Notes: a model not told the origin generated them from the letters alone. Counted from the first letter of the stretch, positions 1 through 8,726 are shown. The stretch is 64,000 bases of DNA from Alcanivorax limicola (GCF_019931215.1 NZ_JAIOUB010000001.1:961955-1025954); one strand, 5' to 3'. A program made the numbers and translations.

Positions 1-497
1 CGGTGGATCTGCTGATGACCGATCTGAACCTGCCGGACGGCCACGGCATCGAGGCGATCCGTATGCTGCGCCAGCGCCACCCGGATGCGGATGCCATGGT
101 CATTTCCGTGCTGGCCGACGACGAGACGGTGCTCTCTGCCATCGAGGCCGGTGCGGTGGGTTATCTGCTCAAGGATGCCGATTCCATCGAACTGGTGGAG
201 GCCATCAAGTCACTGCGCGCAGGCCACTCGCCGATTTCCTCCTCGATTGCCCGTATTCTGGTGCGGCGCATGGGGACGCCGGTGGTCAATCCCGAGGGCC
301 CACAGCTGACGCCCCGTGAGACAGAAATCCTGCGTGGCATCGCCAAGGGCTTTACCTATGCCGAACTGGCGGAATGGCTCAACATCTCGCGCCAGACGGT
401 GCCGGTGCATATCAAGAATATCTATCGCAAGCTGGCCGCCAACAACCGTTCCGAAGCGGTCTACGAAGCGTCTCGACGGGGCCTGATACGATTGTGA
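1..497 (+). CDS. LuxR/NarL-type response regulator, 5' end missing
   Basis: The window opens inside the receiver domain. The phosphoacceptor Asp is the codon at 21-23, in the motif MTDLNLPDG, and the conserved receiver Lys follows in LLKDAD. The C-terminal half carries a LuxR-type helix-turn-helix with the signature LTPRETEILRGIAKG and ends VHIKNIYRKLAANNRSEAV, as in NarL-class regulators. It is a DNA-binding output protein activated by phosphotransfer. Its stop (TGA, 495-497) overlaps the ATG of the following kinase by one base, so the two are almost certainly co-translated and form a cognate pair. Target genes cannot be read from the window. The N-terminal part lies upstream. Confidence 0.95.
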   Translation, partial: VDLLMTDLNLPDGHGIEAIRMLRQRHPDADAMVISVLADDETVLSAIEAGAVGYLLKDADSIELVEAIKSLRAGHSPISSSIARILVRRMGTPVVNPEGPQLTPRETEILRGIAKGFTYAELAEWLNISRQTVPVHIKNIYRKLAANNRSEAVYEASRRGLIRL

Positions 498-2347
498 TGC
501 GCAAACTGGGGCTGGGGGTGTTGTGGGGGCTACTGGCCTGGCTGGCCAGCATGCCGCTGTGGCTGGAGCAATCCGAGCCGGATATCCCCGCGATCACCCA
601 GGCGTTCTATACCGCGCAAGATCAGGCAGCGCAGGATCAGGCGGCACAGAGTCAGGCGGCGCAGTATCAGGACGACAAGACCTGGCAGGCAGTGTCGCTG
701 CCACGCGCCAGACGGCAAGCCGGGCACTGGGAGCATTACCGCATCACCGTGCCGCTGGACGAGATCAACGGCCGCTACCTGTTTATTCCCACCATCAGCC
801 AACGCGCCATTGTCACGCTCGCCGGCGAGGAAATCGCCGACACCGAGCACCGCACCACCATGATCGGTCTGGCCTCCGGGATCACAGCCCTGGTGCCCCT
901 GCCCGCCCGCCTGCTGACGCCTGGCGATAACGTCATCGATATCCAGCTGCAATCCATCGGGCTGGTGCCCGCTTACCTGTCACCGATGTATGTGGGCAGC
1001 GCCGAGCAGCTGACGCCCTATTACCGCAGCCGGGTATTTCTGCTGGAATACCTGCGTCTGATGGTGCCCGCCGGTCAGCTCCTGATGGCGCTCGTCGTCC
1101 TGGTGCTGTGGCTGTACCGCCCGCAGGACGCCCTGTTCGGCTGGCTGTCCCTGCTGCTGGTGACGTCCATGTTCATTTATCTGGGCATGATGCGGGACCT
1201 GCTGCCGCGCCTGCTGGATCTGATGCCTTATCTGCACATGATCGGCTCGGCGGCCAGCGCGATACTGGTGATTATCGTGCTGCTGATTGCCGGCATACCG
1301 CCGCCCCGCTGGCTGAAGCTGACAGCATTGATCGTCCCGCTGGTCTGCATTGCACTCGGGCTGTCAAACCTTGTCCCCGCACCACAGCTGGTCATGTTCG
1401 TTAATGCGCCCCTGAATATTCTCGGCTCGCTGATCAGCCTGGGCATTACGGCGTGGGCCGCAATGGCCCGACGTAGCAGTGAAGCCTGGTTATTGCTGCT
1501 GCCGCTGCTGCTGGCGGTACTGGCCGCCTTGCACGACTATGCCGTGATCAGCGCCCGCCTGGACGGCCCGATTTTCCTGTCGGTGTATTATCGCCCGGCG
1601 CTGATGATCGGTATCGCCATGATTCTGATGCGGCGGCTGGGCGTCAGCCTGAACCGGCTGGATGACGTCAACGCCTGGCTCACCCAGCGCCTCACCGAGC
1701 AAGAGCGCGAACTGGAACGCCTGCACGCAGAAGAGCGCCGGGAAACGGCACGCCGGGCGCTGGGCAATGAACGCCGACGCCTGACCGCCGATCTGCACGA
1801 CGGCCTGTCCGGCCACCTCGCTTCGATCATTGCCCTGTCCGAACGGGAGAAATCCGACCAGGTAGAGCGCGCAGCCCGTGAGGCGCTGGAAGATCTGCGG
1901 CTGGTGATCCACTCACTGGATATCCAGGACCGCGAACTGCCGGTGGCGCTGGCGGGCCTGCGCGAACGCCTGGAACGGCAGCTCAAGCGCATGGGGGTCA
2001 CGCTCGACTGGTCGATGGCGCGCTTGCCCGAAATTACCGGGGTCACCCCCTCACAGGCGCTGAACGTGCTGCGCATTCTTCAGGAAGCCATTACCAATGC
2101 CCTCAAGCACGGCCAGGCCACTCGCATCCAGGTGTCCGGCAGCGAGGGCGGCGAGCACCAGGCGCGCATTGATGTGATCAACGACGGCACGCCCTTCCCC
2201 CATGACCCGGGCCACCACGGCACCGGCCTGATCAACATGCGTCGCCGGATACGGCAGCTTGGCGGCCACATAGACATCGCGCCGCTGGCCACCGGCACGC
2301 GCCTGACGCTGCTGCTGCCGCTGCAATTACCGGAGTCCCCCGCCTGA
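497..2347 (+). CDS. Membrane sensor histidine kinase, DesK/NarX class
   Basis: Kinase partner of the preceding response regulator; 616 aa from the ATG that overlaps its stop (TGATG). Order: N-terminal hydrophobic signal segment, periplasmic domain of about 170 residues, about seven transmembrane helices, a coiled-coil linker rich in E/R, a HisKA_3 dimerisation domain with phospho-acceptor His434 in LTADLHDGLSGHL, and a HATPase_c domain with N box QEAITNALKHG and G box GTGLINMRRR. This resembles the 7TM sensor kinases. The signal is unknown. A 15-bp tandem repeat (614-670) gives a Q/A-rich stretch after the signal segment. An upstream in-frame extension exists but would overlap the regulator's DNA-binding domain, so I reject it. 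Confidence 0.93.
   Translation: MRKLGLGVLWGLLAWLASMPLWLEQSEPDIPAITQAFYTAQDQAAQDQAAQSQAAQYQDDKTWQAVSLPRARRQAGHWEHYRITVPLDEINGRYLFIPTISQRAIVTLAGEEIADTEHRTTMIGLASGITALVPLPARLLTPGDNVIDIQLQSIGLVPAYLSPMYVGSAEQLTPYYRSRVFLLEYLRLMVPAGQLLMALVVLVLWLYRPQDALFGWLSLLLVTSMFIYLGMMRDLLPRLLDLMPYLHMIGSAASAILVIIVLLIAGIPPPRWLKLTALIVPLVCIALGLSNLVPAPQLVMFVNAPLNILGSLISLGITAWAAMARRSSEAWLLLLPLLLAVLAALHDYAVISARLDGPIFLSVYYRPALMIGIAMILMRRLGVSLNRLDDVNAWLTQRLTEQERELERLHAEERRETARRALGNERRRLTADLHDGLSGHLASIIALSEREKSDQVERAAREALEDLRLVIHSLDIQDRELPVALAGLRERLERQLKRMGVTLDWSMARLPEITGVTPSQALNVLRILQEAITNALKHGQATRIQVSGSEGGEHQARIDVINDGTPFPHDPGHHGTGLINMRRRIRQLGGHIDIAPLATGTRLTLLLPLQLPESPA
614..670 (+). repeat. 15-bp tandem repeat inside the kinase gene
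   Basis: Nearly four units of a 15-bp repeat encode QDQAA-type pentapeptides just after the kinase signal segment. The units differ at a few third positions. The period is a multiple of three, so copy-number change would alter length and not frame. Confidence 0.75.
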
Positions 2348-2485
2348 GAGCTGCCGTGCGGCCTGCACGGCATAGAGCATCGCCACCGCCTTTGCTATGC
2401 TCCCCCTCTTCACGGCGCCGCCCTGGTGGCCAGCGCCCGATGGACCATGTTTCCCGTTTCCGCACACAAGGCAGACCTCGCAACC

Positions 2486-5068
2486 ATGTCAAAGGACGAT
2501 CTCAGCGCGCACACCCCGATGATGCAGCAGTACCTGCGCATCAAGGCCGAGCACCCCAAGCATCTGGTGTTCTACCGCATGGGCGACTTCTATGAGCTGT
2601 TTTTCGGAGATGCGGAGAAAGCAGCCCGGCTGATGGATATCACGCTGACGGCGCGCGGGCAGTCCAATGGCGCGCCGATTCCCATGGCGGGCATCCCCTA
2701 TCACGCGGCGGAGGGTTACCTGGCGCGGCTGGTGCGGCTGGGCGAATCGGTGGTGATCTGCGAACAGTTCGGCGATCCGGCGACCAGCAAGGGGCCGGTG
2801 GAGCGCCGTGTAGCGCGCATTGTCACGCCGGGAACGGTCAGTGATGAGGCGCTGCTGGATGAGCGCCGCGACAACCTGTTGTGCGCAATCGCCGGACACG
2901 GCGAGACCTTTGCGGCGGCCAGCCTGGATCTGGCAGCGGGCCGTCTGGTCGTCACCCAGGTCAACGGCCATGAAAGCCTGCTGGCGCTGCTGGAACGCTG
3001 GCAACCGGCGGAGTTGCTGTACAGCGAGGATGCATTGCTGCCTCAGGGCGTGCGCGAGCGCCGTGGGGCCCAGTCGCGGCCGATCTGGGAGTTTGATGCG
3101 GAGACCGCGAAACGCCTGTTGTGCCAGCAGTTTGGCACCCATGATTTGAGCGGGTTCGGTGAGCCGACCCAGCTGGAAATCGCCGCAGCGGGCTGCATGC
3201 TGCAATACGCCCGGGATACGCAGCGCACCGCCCTGCCCCATATTCGGGGCCTGCGCCGGGAAGATACCCGCGCCGGCATTCAACTGGATGCCGCCACACG
3301 GCGCAATCTGGAGCTGTTGCAGACGCTGGATGGCCGCGACACCCATACCCTGGCCTGGGTGCTGGATGCCACGGTGACCGCCATGGGCAGCCGTCTGCTG
3401 CGGCGCTGGATCGGCAATCCGCTGCGTGACCGCACACGGCTGGCAGAGCGGCAGGCACGCGTGGCGCGGTTGCGGCAGGGCTGGCTGTTCGAGCAGTTGC
3501 GCAAGGTACTGGAAGAAGTGGGCGACATGGAGCGCATTCTCGGCCGGGTGGCGCTGCGTTCGGCGCGCCCCCGGGATCTCACGCGGCTGGCGCGCAGCCT
3601 GTATGCCCTGCCGCGTTTGCATGCGCAACTGGATGATCAGGACCCGGTGCTGGGCGCATTAAAAGAAGCGCTGACGCTGTTCCCCGACGAGGCGGATCTG
3701 TTGCAGCGGGCGATTATCGAGAACCCGCCAATGCTGATTCGCGATGGCGGTGTCATTGCCAGCGGCTTCGACGCCGAGTTGGATGAGCTGCGCGCCATCA
3801 GCGCCAACGCTGGTGATGTGCTGATGGAGATGGAGCGGCGCGAGCGCGAGCGCACCGGCCTGGCGACGCTGCGCGTCAAATACAACCGGGTGCATGGTTA
3901 CTTCATTGAGCTGTCCCGGCGCGATGCCGAGCAGGCGCCCGCCGATTACGTGCGCCGTCAGACCATGAAGAACACCGAACGCTTTATTACGCCGGAGCTG
4001 AAAACCTTCGAGGACAAGGCGCTGTCCGCCAACAGCCGTGCGCTGGCGGTGGAAAAAGGGCTTTACGAGGGCCTGCTGGAAACCCTGGCGGCCACGCTCG
4101 GGCCGCTGCAGGAAAGCGCGCAGCTGCTGGCCGAGCTGGACGTGCTGTGTTGCTTTGCGGAGCGCGCTGAAGTGCAGGGCTACGTGACGCCAGCGCTGGT
4201 GGACGAACCGGTGATCGAAATCATCGATGGTCGTCACCCGGTGGTGGAGCGGGTGCTGGATGATGCGTTTGTGCCCAACAGCCTGCACCTGGACCGGGAA
4301 CGGCGCATGCTGGTGATCACCGGGCCGAACATGGGCGGTAAATCCACCTATATGCGGCAAACCGCACTGATCTGTCTGATGGCGCATATCGGCTGTGGCG
4401 TGCCCGCCGCCAGTGCGCGCATCGGGCCGCTGGATCGCATCTTTACCCGTATCGGTTCGTCGGATGATCTGGCCGGGGGGCGCTCCACCTTCATGGTGGA
4501 AATGGCGGAAACCGCGAACATTCTCAACCACGCCACGCAGGAATCGCTGGTGTTGATGGATGAGATCGGCCGGGGCACCAGCACCTTCGATGGTCTGGCC
4601 CTGGCCTGGGCGGCGGTGCACCACCTGGCCACGTCGCTGGGGGCCTTTACCCTGTTTGCGACACACTATTTTGAGCTGACCCAGCTGGAGCAGGAACTGC
4701 CCGGAGTTTTCAATGCGCACCTGTCCGCCAGCGAGCATGGCGATAACATCGTCTTCCTGCATCGCGTGCAGGAAGGGCCGGCCAGCCGCAGTTACGGCTT
4801 GCAGGTGGCGCAACTGGCCGGCGTGCCCGGCGTGGTGATCGCCAACGCGCGGGAAAAACTGACAGCACTGGAAGGCCATGCGATGCCGGGTGGTACAGTG
4901 CCGGTCTCGCCCCGTGCCGTGGGCGCGGCGGCGCCGCAGCAGCCGGATATGTTTGCCAGCGGGCCGTCGCCCGCTGAGCGGGCGCTGCGAGATGCTGATC
5001 CGGACAGCCTCACCCCGCGGGCAGCGCTGGACCTGCTATACCAGCTCAAGAAGCTGGTGCAGCCCTAG
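2486..5068 (+). CDS. mutS: DNA mismatch repair ATPase MutS
   Basis: Recognises base mismatches and small loops and recruits MutL; cytoplasmic, acting on DNA. The 860-residue length is normal. The mismatch-reading Phe-X-Glu motif is F35-Y36-E37 (GDFYELF). The Walker A loop GPNMGGKST is at residues 613-621, and the Walker B/signature [12 protein letters not shown] follows. The C-terminus ends in the usual helix pair ([13 protein letters not shown]). I chose the ATG at 2486 because it gives the normal spacing to the FYE motif; an ATG 20 codons upstream adds non-conserved residues. It is followed by fdxA, an order also known in Pseudomonas. No sign of damage. Confidence 0.98.
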   Translation: MSKDDLSAHTPMMQQYLRIKAEHPKHLVFYRMGDFYELFFGDAEKAARLMDITLTARGQSNGAPIPMAGIPYHAAEGYLARLVRLGESVVICEQFGDPATSKGPVERRVARIVTPGTVSDEALLDERRDNLLCAIAGHGETFAAASLDLAAGRLVVTQVNGHESLLALLERWQPAELLYSEDALLPQGVRERRGAQSRPIWEFDAETAKRLLCQQFGTHDLSGFGEPTQLEIAAAGCMLQYARDTQRTALPHIRGLRREDTRAGIQLDAATRRNLELLQTLDGRDTHTLAWVLDATVTAMGSRLLRRWIGNPLRDRTRLAERQARVARLRQGWLFEQLRKVLEEVGDMERILGRVALRSARPRDLTRLARSLYALPRLHAQLDDQDPVLGALKEALTLFPDEADLLQRAIIENPPMLIRDGGVIASGFDAELDELRAISANAGDVLMEMERRERERTGLATLRVKYNRVHGYFIELSRRDAEQAPADYVRRQTMKNTERFITPELKTFEDKALSANSRALAVEKGLYEGLLETLAATLGPLQESAQLLAELDVLCCFAERAEVQGYVTPALVDEPVIEIIDGRHPVVERVLDDAFVPNSLHLDRERRMLVITGPNMGGKSTYMRQTALICLMAHIGCGVPAASARIGPLDRIFTRIGSSDDLAGGRSTFMVEMAETANILNHATQESLVLMDEIGRGTSTFDGLALAWAAVHHLATSLGAFTLFATHYFELTQLEQELPGVFNAHLSASEHGDNIVFLHRVQEGPASRSYGLQVAQLAGVPGVVIANAREKLTALEGHAMPGGTVPVSPRAVGAAAPQQPDMFASGPSPAERALRDADPDSLTPRAALDLLYQLKKLVQP

Positions 5069-5263
5069 CGTGCCAGGCGTGCCCCGGCGCGCCTGGCTTC
5101 TAAAACAACACCTGACCTGACAGGGCTGCCCAGCCGCCTCTCTCGGGTCAATTCCTTCATTGCGGCAATCGGGTAAACTGGCGCCATTAACTGGGGGTGT
5201 TCAGCGGCTGGGGAACTGGCTAGACTACCGCCGCCCGGAGAAAGCACACCACGAGGACTGGCT

Positions 5264-5587
5264 ATGACATTCGTAGTAGGCGAGAACTGCATCAACTGCA
5301 AACACACGGACTGCGTGGAAGTGTGCCCGGTGGATTGCTTTTATGAAGGCCCCAACTTCCTCGTCATTCACCCTGACGAGTGCATCGATTGCGCGCTGTG
5401 TGAACCGGAATGCCCGGTGAATGCCATCTTCTCGGAAGATGAACTGCCGGACGATCAGAAAGAGTTTCTGGAGATCAATGCGGAGCTGGCGGAAACCTGG
5501 CCGAACATCACTGAAATGAAGGATGCCATGCCGGACGCTGAAGAGTGGGATGGTGTGCCGAACAAGCGAGAAAAGCTGGCGCGCTAA
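5264..5587 (+). CDS. fdxA: 7Fe-8S ferredoxin FdxA
   Basis: Small soluble electron carrier of 107 residues, the usual length for the FdxA / Azotobacter FdI type. Cysteines at 9, 12, 17, 21 and 25 and at 40, 43, 46 and 50 supply the ligands of one [3Fe-4S] and one [4Fe-4S] cluster (motifs CVEVCPVDC and [11 protein letters not shown]). The acidic C-terminal extension (about 50 residues) is typical of the family. It lies 195 bp after mutS, so it probably has its own promoter, and it ends in a strong terminator 36 bp downstream. The specific redox partner is not evident. Confidence 0.97.
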   Translation: MTFVVGENCINCKHTDCVEVCPVDCFYEGPNFLVIHPDECIDCALCEPECPVNAIFSEDELPDDQKEFLEINAELAETWPNITEMKDAMPDAEEWDGVPNKREKLAR

Positions 5588-5622
5588 ACCAGGCTTTGCA
5601 AAAACAGGCTCTGCACAAAAGT

Positions 5623-5650
5623 AAAAGGGCGGCATCCTGCCGCCCTTTTT
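5623..5650 (+). terminator. Rho-independent terminator of fdxA
   Basis: A perfect 12-bp stem (5623-5634 with 5638-5649, loop TCC) is G+C-rich at its core and flanked by A4 and T5. It sits 36 bp after the fdxA stop. The flanking A and T runs make it potentially bidirectional. Confidence 0.92.
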
Positions 5651-5728
5651 CGAGTGTTCCTTACCCGTCTTGCGCTCACCGTAACATCCTTGTCTGCTGT
5701 CCTTTGCAGATCCTTGTGCACTGCATTC

Positions 5729-5775
5729 CCTGCGACACACGAGCATCATATCAAGGCCTGATGCCGCATTTGAGG
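5729..5775. repeat. Diverged intergenic repeat, copy A
   Basis: The block starts CCTGCGACACA and ends GCCGCATTTGAGG. Both end words recur in the same order at 6011-6052, with 5 bp less between them. The block lies in the noncoding gap after fdxA. Function unknown. Confidence 0.5.
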
Positions 5776-5909
5776 GGTCTACACGCGCTTTTCACTCATC
5801 CTTTCTTCGCATGCTTCGGTTTTTTTATTTAAAATCATGAAGTTATGAAAATAAAATGCTGTAAAAGCAACCCGCATACCGGTAAAAAACAGCTTTATCC
5901 TACACGCTA

Positions 5910-5927
5910 TGTAAGACATGTCTTACA
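5910..5927. promoter_or_regulatory. Perfect 18-bp palindrome, likely operator
   Basis: TGTAAGACATGTCTTACA is an uninterrupted 18-bp palindrome in an A+T-richer part of the gap between fdxA and the HPt gene. It looks like a dimeric repressor site. A second palindrome with the same outer half-sites (TGTAAG-N6-CTTACA) occurs at 48222-48239. I do not recognise the regulator. It lies about 165 bp upstream of the small-RNA promoter candidate. Confidence 0.6.
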
Positions 5928-6010
5928 AGACTGATCGGCAAACTCGCACGACATCAGCGCCGCACGCCCGGCAAACCCCGCAAGTGCCCGCACAATCTTC
6001 GTCTTTATCG

Positions 6011-6052
6011 CCTGCGACACAGCACCACAATTACATTTCGCCGCATTTGAGG
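6011..6052. repeat. Diverged intergenic repeat, copy B
   Basis: Second copy of the block at 5729-5775, sharing CCTGCGACACA at its left end and GCCGCATTTGAGG at its right end. It lies about 40 bp upstream of the small-RNA promoter candidate. Apart from these repeats and the palindrome, I see nothing in 5651-6089: no credible gene on either strand. Confidence 0.5.
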
Positions 6053-6089
6053 CGCATCTCTTAACATTATCCCAGCTTGATTTAACAGC

Positions 6090-6118
6090 TTGTTCCGGCC
6101 GCCCCGCGTAGCATTATT
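6090..6118 (+). promoter_or_regulatory. Candidate promoter of the small RNA
   Basis: TTGTTC (6090-6095) lies 16 bp from CATTAT (6112-6117), with an alternative TTATAC -10 at 6118-6123. This would start a transcript near 6124. The match is moderate; the call rests mainly on the structured, terminated sequence that follows. Confidence 0.45.
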
Positions 6119-6123
6119 TATAC

Positions 6124-6235
6124 ATCAAGTCGCTGGTTGTTGAGTCTCAGCCCAGCGCGCGATCCCCCCAAGGCGCTATGAAAGATAGCGCTCACAACCC
6201 CCCCTCTCCCCCCACTTTGGAGAGGGGTTTTTTTT
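6124..6235 (+). ncRNA. Candidate small RNA with three hairpins
   Basis: A noncoding stretch of about 110 nt folds into three successive hairpins: CGCTGG/CCAGCG (6131-6136 with 6152-6157), GCGCTAT/ATAGCGC with loop GAAAG (6173-6191), and a 9-bp terminator stem followed by T8. Two C-rich unpaired runs (six C at about 6163 and seven C at about 6198) flank hairpin 2 and could pair with Shine-Dalgarno sequences. Upstream is a plausible sigma-70 promoter. The strand is set by the T tract; the reverse strand has none. It resembles no small RNA I can name. Its place next to fdxA recalls rsmZ of Pseudomonas, but the repeated GGA loops of that family are absent. Confidence 0.6.
6201..6235 (+). terminator. 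Strong terminator ending the candidate small RNA
   Basis: A 9-bp stem CCCCTCTCC/GGAGAGGGG (6201-6209 with 6219-6227) is followed by eight T. It is 10 bp from the stop of the convergent HPt gene. No + strand protein gene lies within 600 bp upstream, so it most likely ends a noncoding transcript. Confidence 0.9.
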
Positions 6236-6245
6236 GCCTGCTATC

Positions 6246-6644
6246 CTAGCCGCGATCCCCGTTCACCAGGGCATCCAGCGCATCAGACGCTTCAGCGACT
6301 GCGCTTTCGAGTGCCTCAATCAGACGGTCAACCTCGCTAGCGGCCTGGGCCGTCCCCTCATCTGCACCGACCAGGCCGTTCTCAAGCGCTGCACACAAGG
6401 CGGCAACCCGGACGGCGCCCAGGTTACTGCTGCTGCCTTTCAGGGTATGGGCTGCACGGCGCAGCGCCTCACCTTCTCCCTGGGCCCCGGCAGAGCCAGT
6501 GCCCTCCGAGGCCAGGCCCCTGAGCTCATCCAGGCGGGCGCTGGCATCGCGCAGGTACGCCTGCACCAGCATCGGGAACTCGGTCCCCATGATATCGCGC
6601 AGTTCCGCCACCAGGGCGTGATCAAGCACTTCTGCAGTGTTCAT
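6246..6644 (-). CDS. Stand-alone HPt phosphotransfer protein
   Basis: A 132-residue helical protein made only of a histidine phosphotransfer domain. The phospho-accepting His66 is in AAHTLKGSSSNLGA, the family signature. Such proteins carry phosphate from a hybrid kinase receiver to a response regulator. The ATG at 6644 has a GGGAGA ribosome site 8 nt upstream; the open frame runs further upstream but overlaps the neighbouring glycosyltransferase and shows no homology there. No kinase or regulator is adjacent. Two hybrid kinases in this window (31579 and 52500) lack an HPt domain and are possible donors, which is inference only. Confidence 0.9.
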   Translation of the reverse strand: MNTAEVLDHALVAELRDIMGTEFPMLVQAYLRDASARLDELRGLASEGTGSAGAQGEGEALRRAAHTLKGSSSNLGAVRVAALCAALENGLVGADEGTAQAASEVDRLIEALESAVAEASDALDALVNGDRG

Positions 6645-6690
6645 GCATTTCTCCCGGGCCCATCTGGCGTAGCGTTGTTCGTTACAGCAT

Positions 6691-7362
6691 TCATTTATCA
6701 GCGGGTTGCAACAATCCGGCCTCCCGCGCTCGCTCGACATCAGCGATATCATCCACGTCCCAGCGCACTGCAAGCCGGGCAACCCGCCCCCGTGGCGTGA
6801 GGGCAGCCAGGCTATCAGCCAGCGCGTGTCGGCCGCCGAACCGCGCACCGCTGAACACCGGCGCGCCAAGCCAGGCGGATGGCTGTGCGCTGCCGAGTAA
6901 CACGTAGCCGCCATCTTCTGCCGGAGCGAGCACAAAATCGTTGTGCGCCAACGCCGCCAGGGCCTGCCCCAGATCCTCACGGGTCAGGGCCGGGCAATCG
7001 CTGCCCACCAGTACCAGGTACCGGTATCCTGCGGCGTGTGCGCTCGCCAGGGCACTCTGCATCCGCCACCCCAGGTCACCGGACGCCTGCGGCAGCCATG
7101 TCGCCTGCTGGCCAGGCGGAAGGCACGCCCTCAACGGCGTCGGATCACCGTCCACATGGCAGCGCAGATCCCACGCATCACCAGAACGATCCCCGGGAGA
7201 ACAGGTCTGCAGCGCACGCTGAACCAGCCCCTGATGCACAGCCAGCGCGCCGTCAGGGCCCAGGGTCGGTATCAGCCGGGTTTTCGCCCTGCCCCGCTCG
7301 AACCCCTTGCTCAGCAGAATCACTGCCGAGGATGTGGTGCTGCGTGTTGCACTGTCAGTCAT
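6691..7362 (-). CDS. TIGR04282/DUF2064-type glycosyltransferase
   Basis: A 223-residue cytoplasmic protein with a nucleotide-sugar-transferase fold. The N-terminal LLSKGFERGRAKTRLIPTLG is the NTP-binding loop of the family and VGSDCPALTREDL supplies the metal-binding acidic site. Databases often call this family 'arsenosugar biosynthesis glycosyltransferase', but no arsenic gene is present here, so the substrate is open. Its ATG overlaps the 3' end of the upstream glycosyltransferase by 8 nt, which implies translational coupling and a joint pathway. Confidence 0.88.
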   Translation of the reverse strand: MTDSATRSTTSSAVILLSKGFERGRAKTRLIPTLGPDGALAVHQGLVQRALQTCSPGDRSGDAWDLRCHVDGDPTPLRACLPPGQQATWLPQASGDLGWRMQSALASAHAAGYRYLVLVGSDCPALTREDLGQALAALAHNDFVLAPAEDGGYVLLGSAQPSAWLGAPVFSGARFGGRHALADSLAALTPRGRVARLAVRWDVDDIADVERAREAGLLQPADK

Positions 7363-8173
7363 CCGTCAGGTCTCGATGAGGTCGCCGACGCTGCGAGGCA
7401 GAACGGCCATAATACAACGCATGGAGCCGATGCGGGTCCTCACCGCGCCAGTAGCGCCACCGCAGCCACCACATCAGTATGATGGTGCGCCAGACACCCT
7501 GCTGCTCCCAGCGCCGGCTGTCCACGGTGAGTGGCGGCCCCAACACCCGGGGCACGGCCTGCGCGCGCAACAACTTGCTCAGCGCGACGTCTTCCATGAG
7601 CGGCAGTGACGGATAGCCGCCGGTGTCATGAAGCACGCAGCGCTTGACGACAATCCCCTGATCACCGGTGGCCACGCCTGTGCTTCGGGAGCGCAGGTTC
7701 ATCAGCCCGGCGACGCAGCGCAACAGGACGCCAGGCGTAGACATGCGCACACGAAAAAAACCCCAGCAGGCATCGTCTGGCAACGTCTGCAAGGCGTTCA
7801 GGTGTTGCGCCGTCACACCGGTGTCGGCATGGAGAAACCACAGCCAGTGGCCCCGGGCGGCTTGCGCGCCACGATTCATCTGCAGCGCCCGTCCGGGGGC
7901 AGCATGCAGAACACGGTCGGCGAGCTCCATTGCGTGAACCGGGCTGCCATCATCACTGCCGCCATCTACCACCAGCACTTCCACTCCCCGGGCACGCCAG
8001 GCCTGCAATGGCATGAGGGTAGCACCAAGCCGCTGCGCCTCGTTACGCACCGGCACGATTACCGATAGCCAGGGCGTCCGCACGGAGTGACCGGCAGGCT
8101 CAGGCGAGTGCGCGTCGACAGCATTCGTTTCAGATGAGCCAGTGGAGGAATGTCCGGGCATGTGTCTCGCCAT
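7355..8173 (-). CDS. TIGR04283-type family 2 glycosyltransferase
   Basis: GT-A fold transferase. LSVIVPVRNEAQRLGATL starts the catalytic domain, followed by VDGGSDDGS and the metal-binding LHADT motif; the acceptor region has GDQGIVVKR. It pairs with the downstream TIGR04282-like gene, an association common in bacteria. The frame is open back to 8392, but that end overlaps tRNA-Arg; I chose the ATG at 8173 (272 aa) because the conserved domain begins about 40 residues later. An ATG at 8161 is equally possible. No strong ribosome site is visible, so the start is uncertain. Confidence 0.85.
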   Translation of the reverse strand: MARHMPGHSSTGSSETNAVDAHSPEPAGHSVRTPWLSVIVPVRNEAQRLGATLMPLQAWRARGVEVLVVDGGSDDGSPVHAMELADRVLHAAPGRALQMNRGAQAARGHWLWFLHADTGVTAQHLNALQTLPDDACWGFFRVRMSTPGVLLRCVAGLMNLRSRSTGVATGDQGIVVKRCVLHDTGGYPSLPLMEDVALSKLLRAQAVPRVLGPPLTVDSRRWEQQGVWRTIILMWWLRWRYWRGEDPHRLHALYYGRSASQRRRPHRDLTDD

Positions 8174-8364
8174 CAATCTGTGAAGTAAGGAACCTGCAAG
8201 GCCAGCTTGCAACCGTACTGTGCATAACACCACCGGCAACACTATCAGACCGGACATCAGTAACGTGTGCCCACCGGGGGTGGCACAAATCCCCCAAGGC
8301 TCTACAATTGACCCCTGCAGCCGGGCTCTGTGATTGGCCTCTGCTGCCATCGCACTGCCTCCCT

Positions 8365-8441
8365 GCCCCGGTAGCTCAGTTGGATAGAGCAAGCGCCTCC
8401 TAAGCGCTAGGTCGGACGTTCAAATCGTCTCCGGGGCACCA
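8365..8441 (+). tRNA. tRNA-Arg (anticodon CCU)
   Basis: A 77-nt cloverleaf including encoded CCA. The acceptor stem is GCCCCGG/CCGGGGC, the anticodon stem AGCGC/GCGCT encloses loop CTCCTAA (anticodon CCU, reads AGG), and the T arm has TTCAAAT. There is no adjacent integrase or attachment-site repeat. Confidence 0.97.
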
Positions 8442-8531
8442 CTTTCCGATGACATCTTTTTACTTCCCATGACAGACAGGCACGCGTAGGACGCAGTAGT
8501 CTGGATCTGACGCATTCAGGGAGGTGGCATC

Positions 8532-8711
8532 ATGACAAATATTCTGGGTCTGATCGTTCTGGCGTTGGTGGTCTACGCCATCGTATTGATTGCACGCTCC
8601 GGCGCCAGCACGGGAGAAAAGATCCTCTGGATTGTGCTGGTCGTACTCCTGCCCGTATTGGGCCTGATCATCTGGGCATTACTCGGGCCCGGCAGTCCAC
8701 TGAAACAGTAG
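8532..8711 (+). CDS. Small PLDc_N-domain membrane protein
   Basis: A 59-residue protein with two hydrophobic helices separated by a short charged loop (RSGASTGEK). The second helix has the pattern ILWIVLVVLLPVLGLIIWALLG, typical of the PLDc_N family, which is named for the N-terminal membrane segment of cardiolipin synthases but often occurs alone. The ribosome site GGGAGGTG sits 6 nt upstream of the ATG. Role unknown; a membrane regulator or immunity-like partner has been suggested for relatives. A cardiolipin synthase lies 1.4 kb downstream on the other strand. Confidence 0.85.
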   Translation: MTNILGLIVLALVVYAIVLIARSGASTGEKILWIVLVVLLPVLGLIIWALLGPGSPLKQ

Positions 8712-8726
8712 GCAACGTATGGCCGC

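Noticed and set aside
2353-2371. GCCGTGC/GCACGGC hairpin after the DesK-type kinase as a terminator
   Set aside because: The stem is only 7 bp and no T run follows on either strand.
6124-6235. RsmZ-type small RNA, as expected next to fdxA in Pseudomonas
   Set aside because: The only GGA is in the terminator stem; RsmZ needs several GGA loops. On the reverse strand there is no terminator T tract.
6645-6980. Longer HPt protein with an N-terminal extension
   Set aside because: The extension is antisense-frame sequence of the neighbouring glycosyltransferase; a good ribosome site marks the ATG at 6644.
8365-8441. tRNA-Arg as an integration site for a genomic island
   Set aside because: No integrase, no repeat of the tRNA 3' end nearby, and flanking genes look native.
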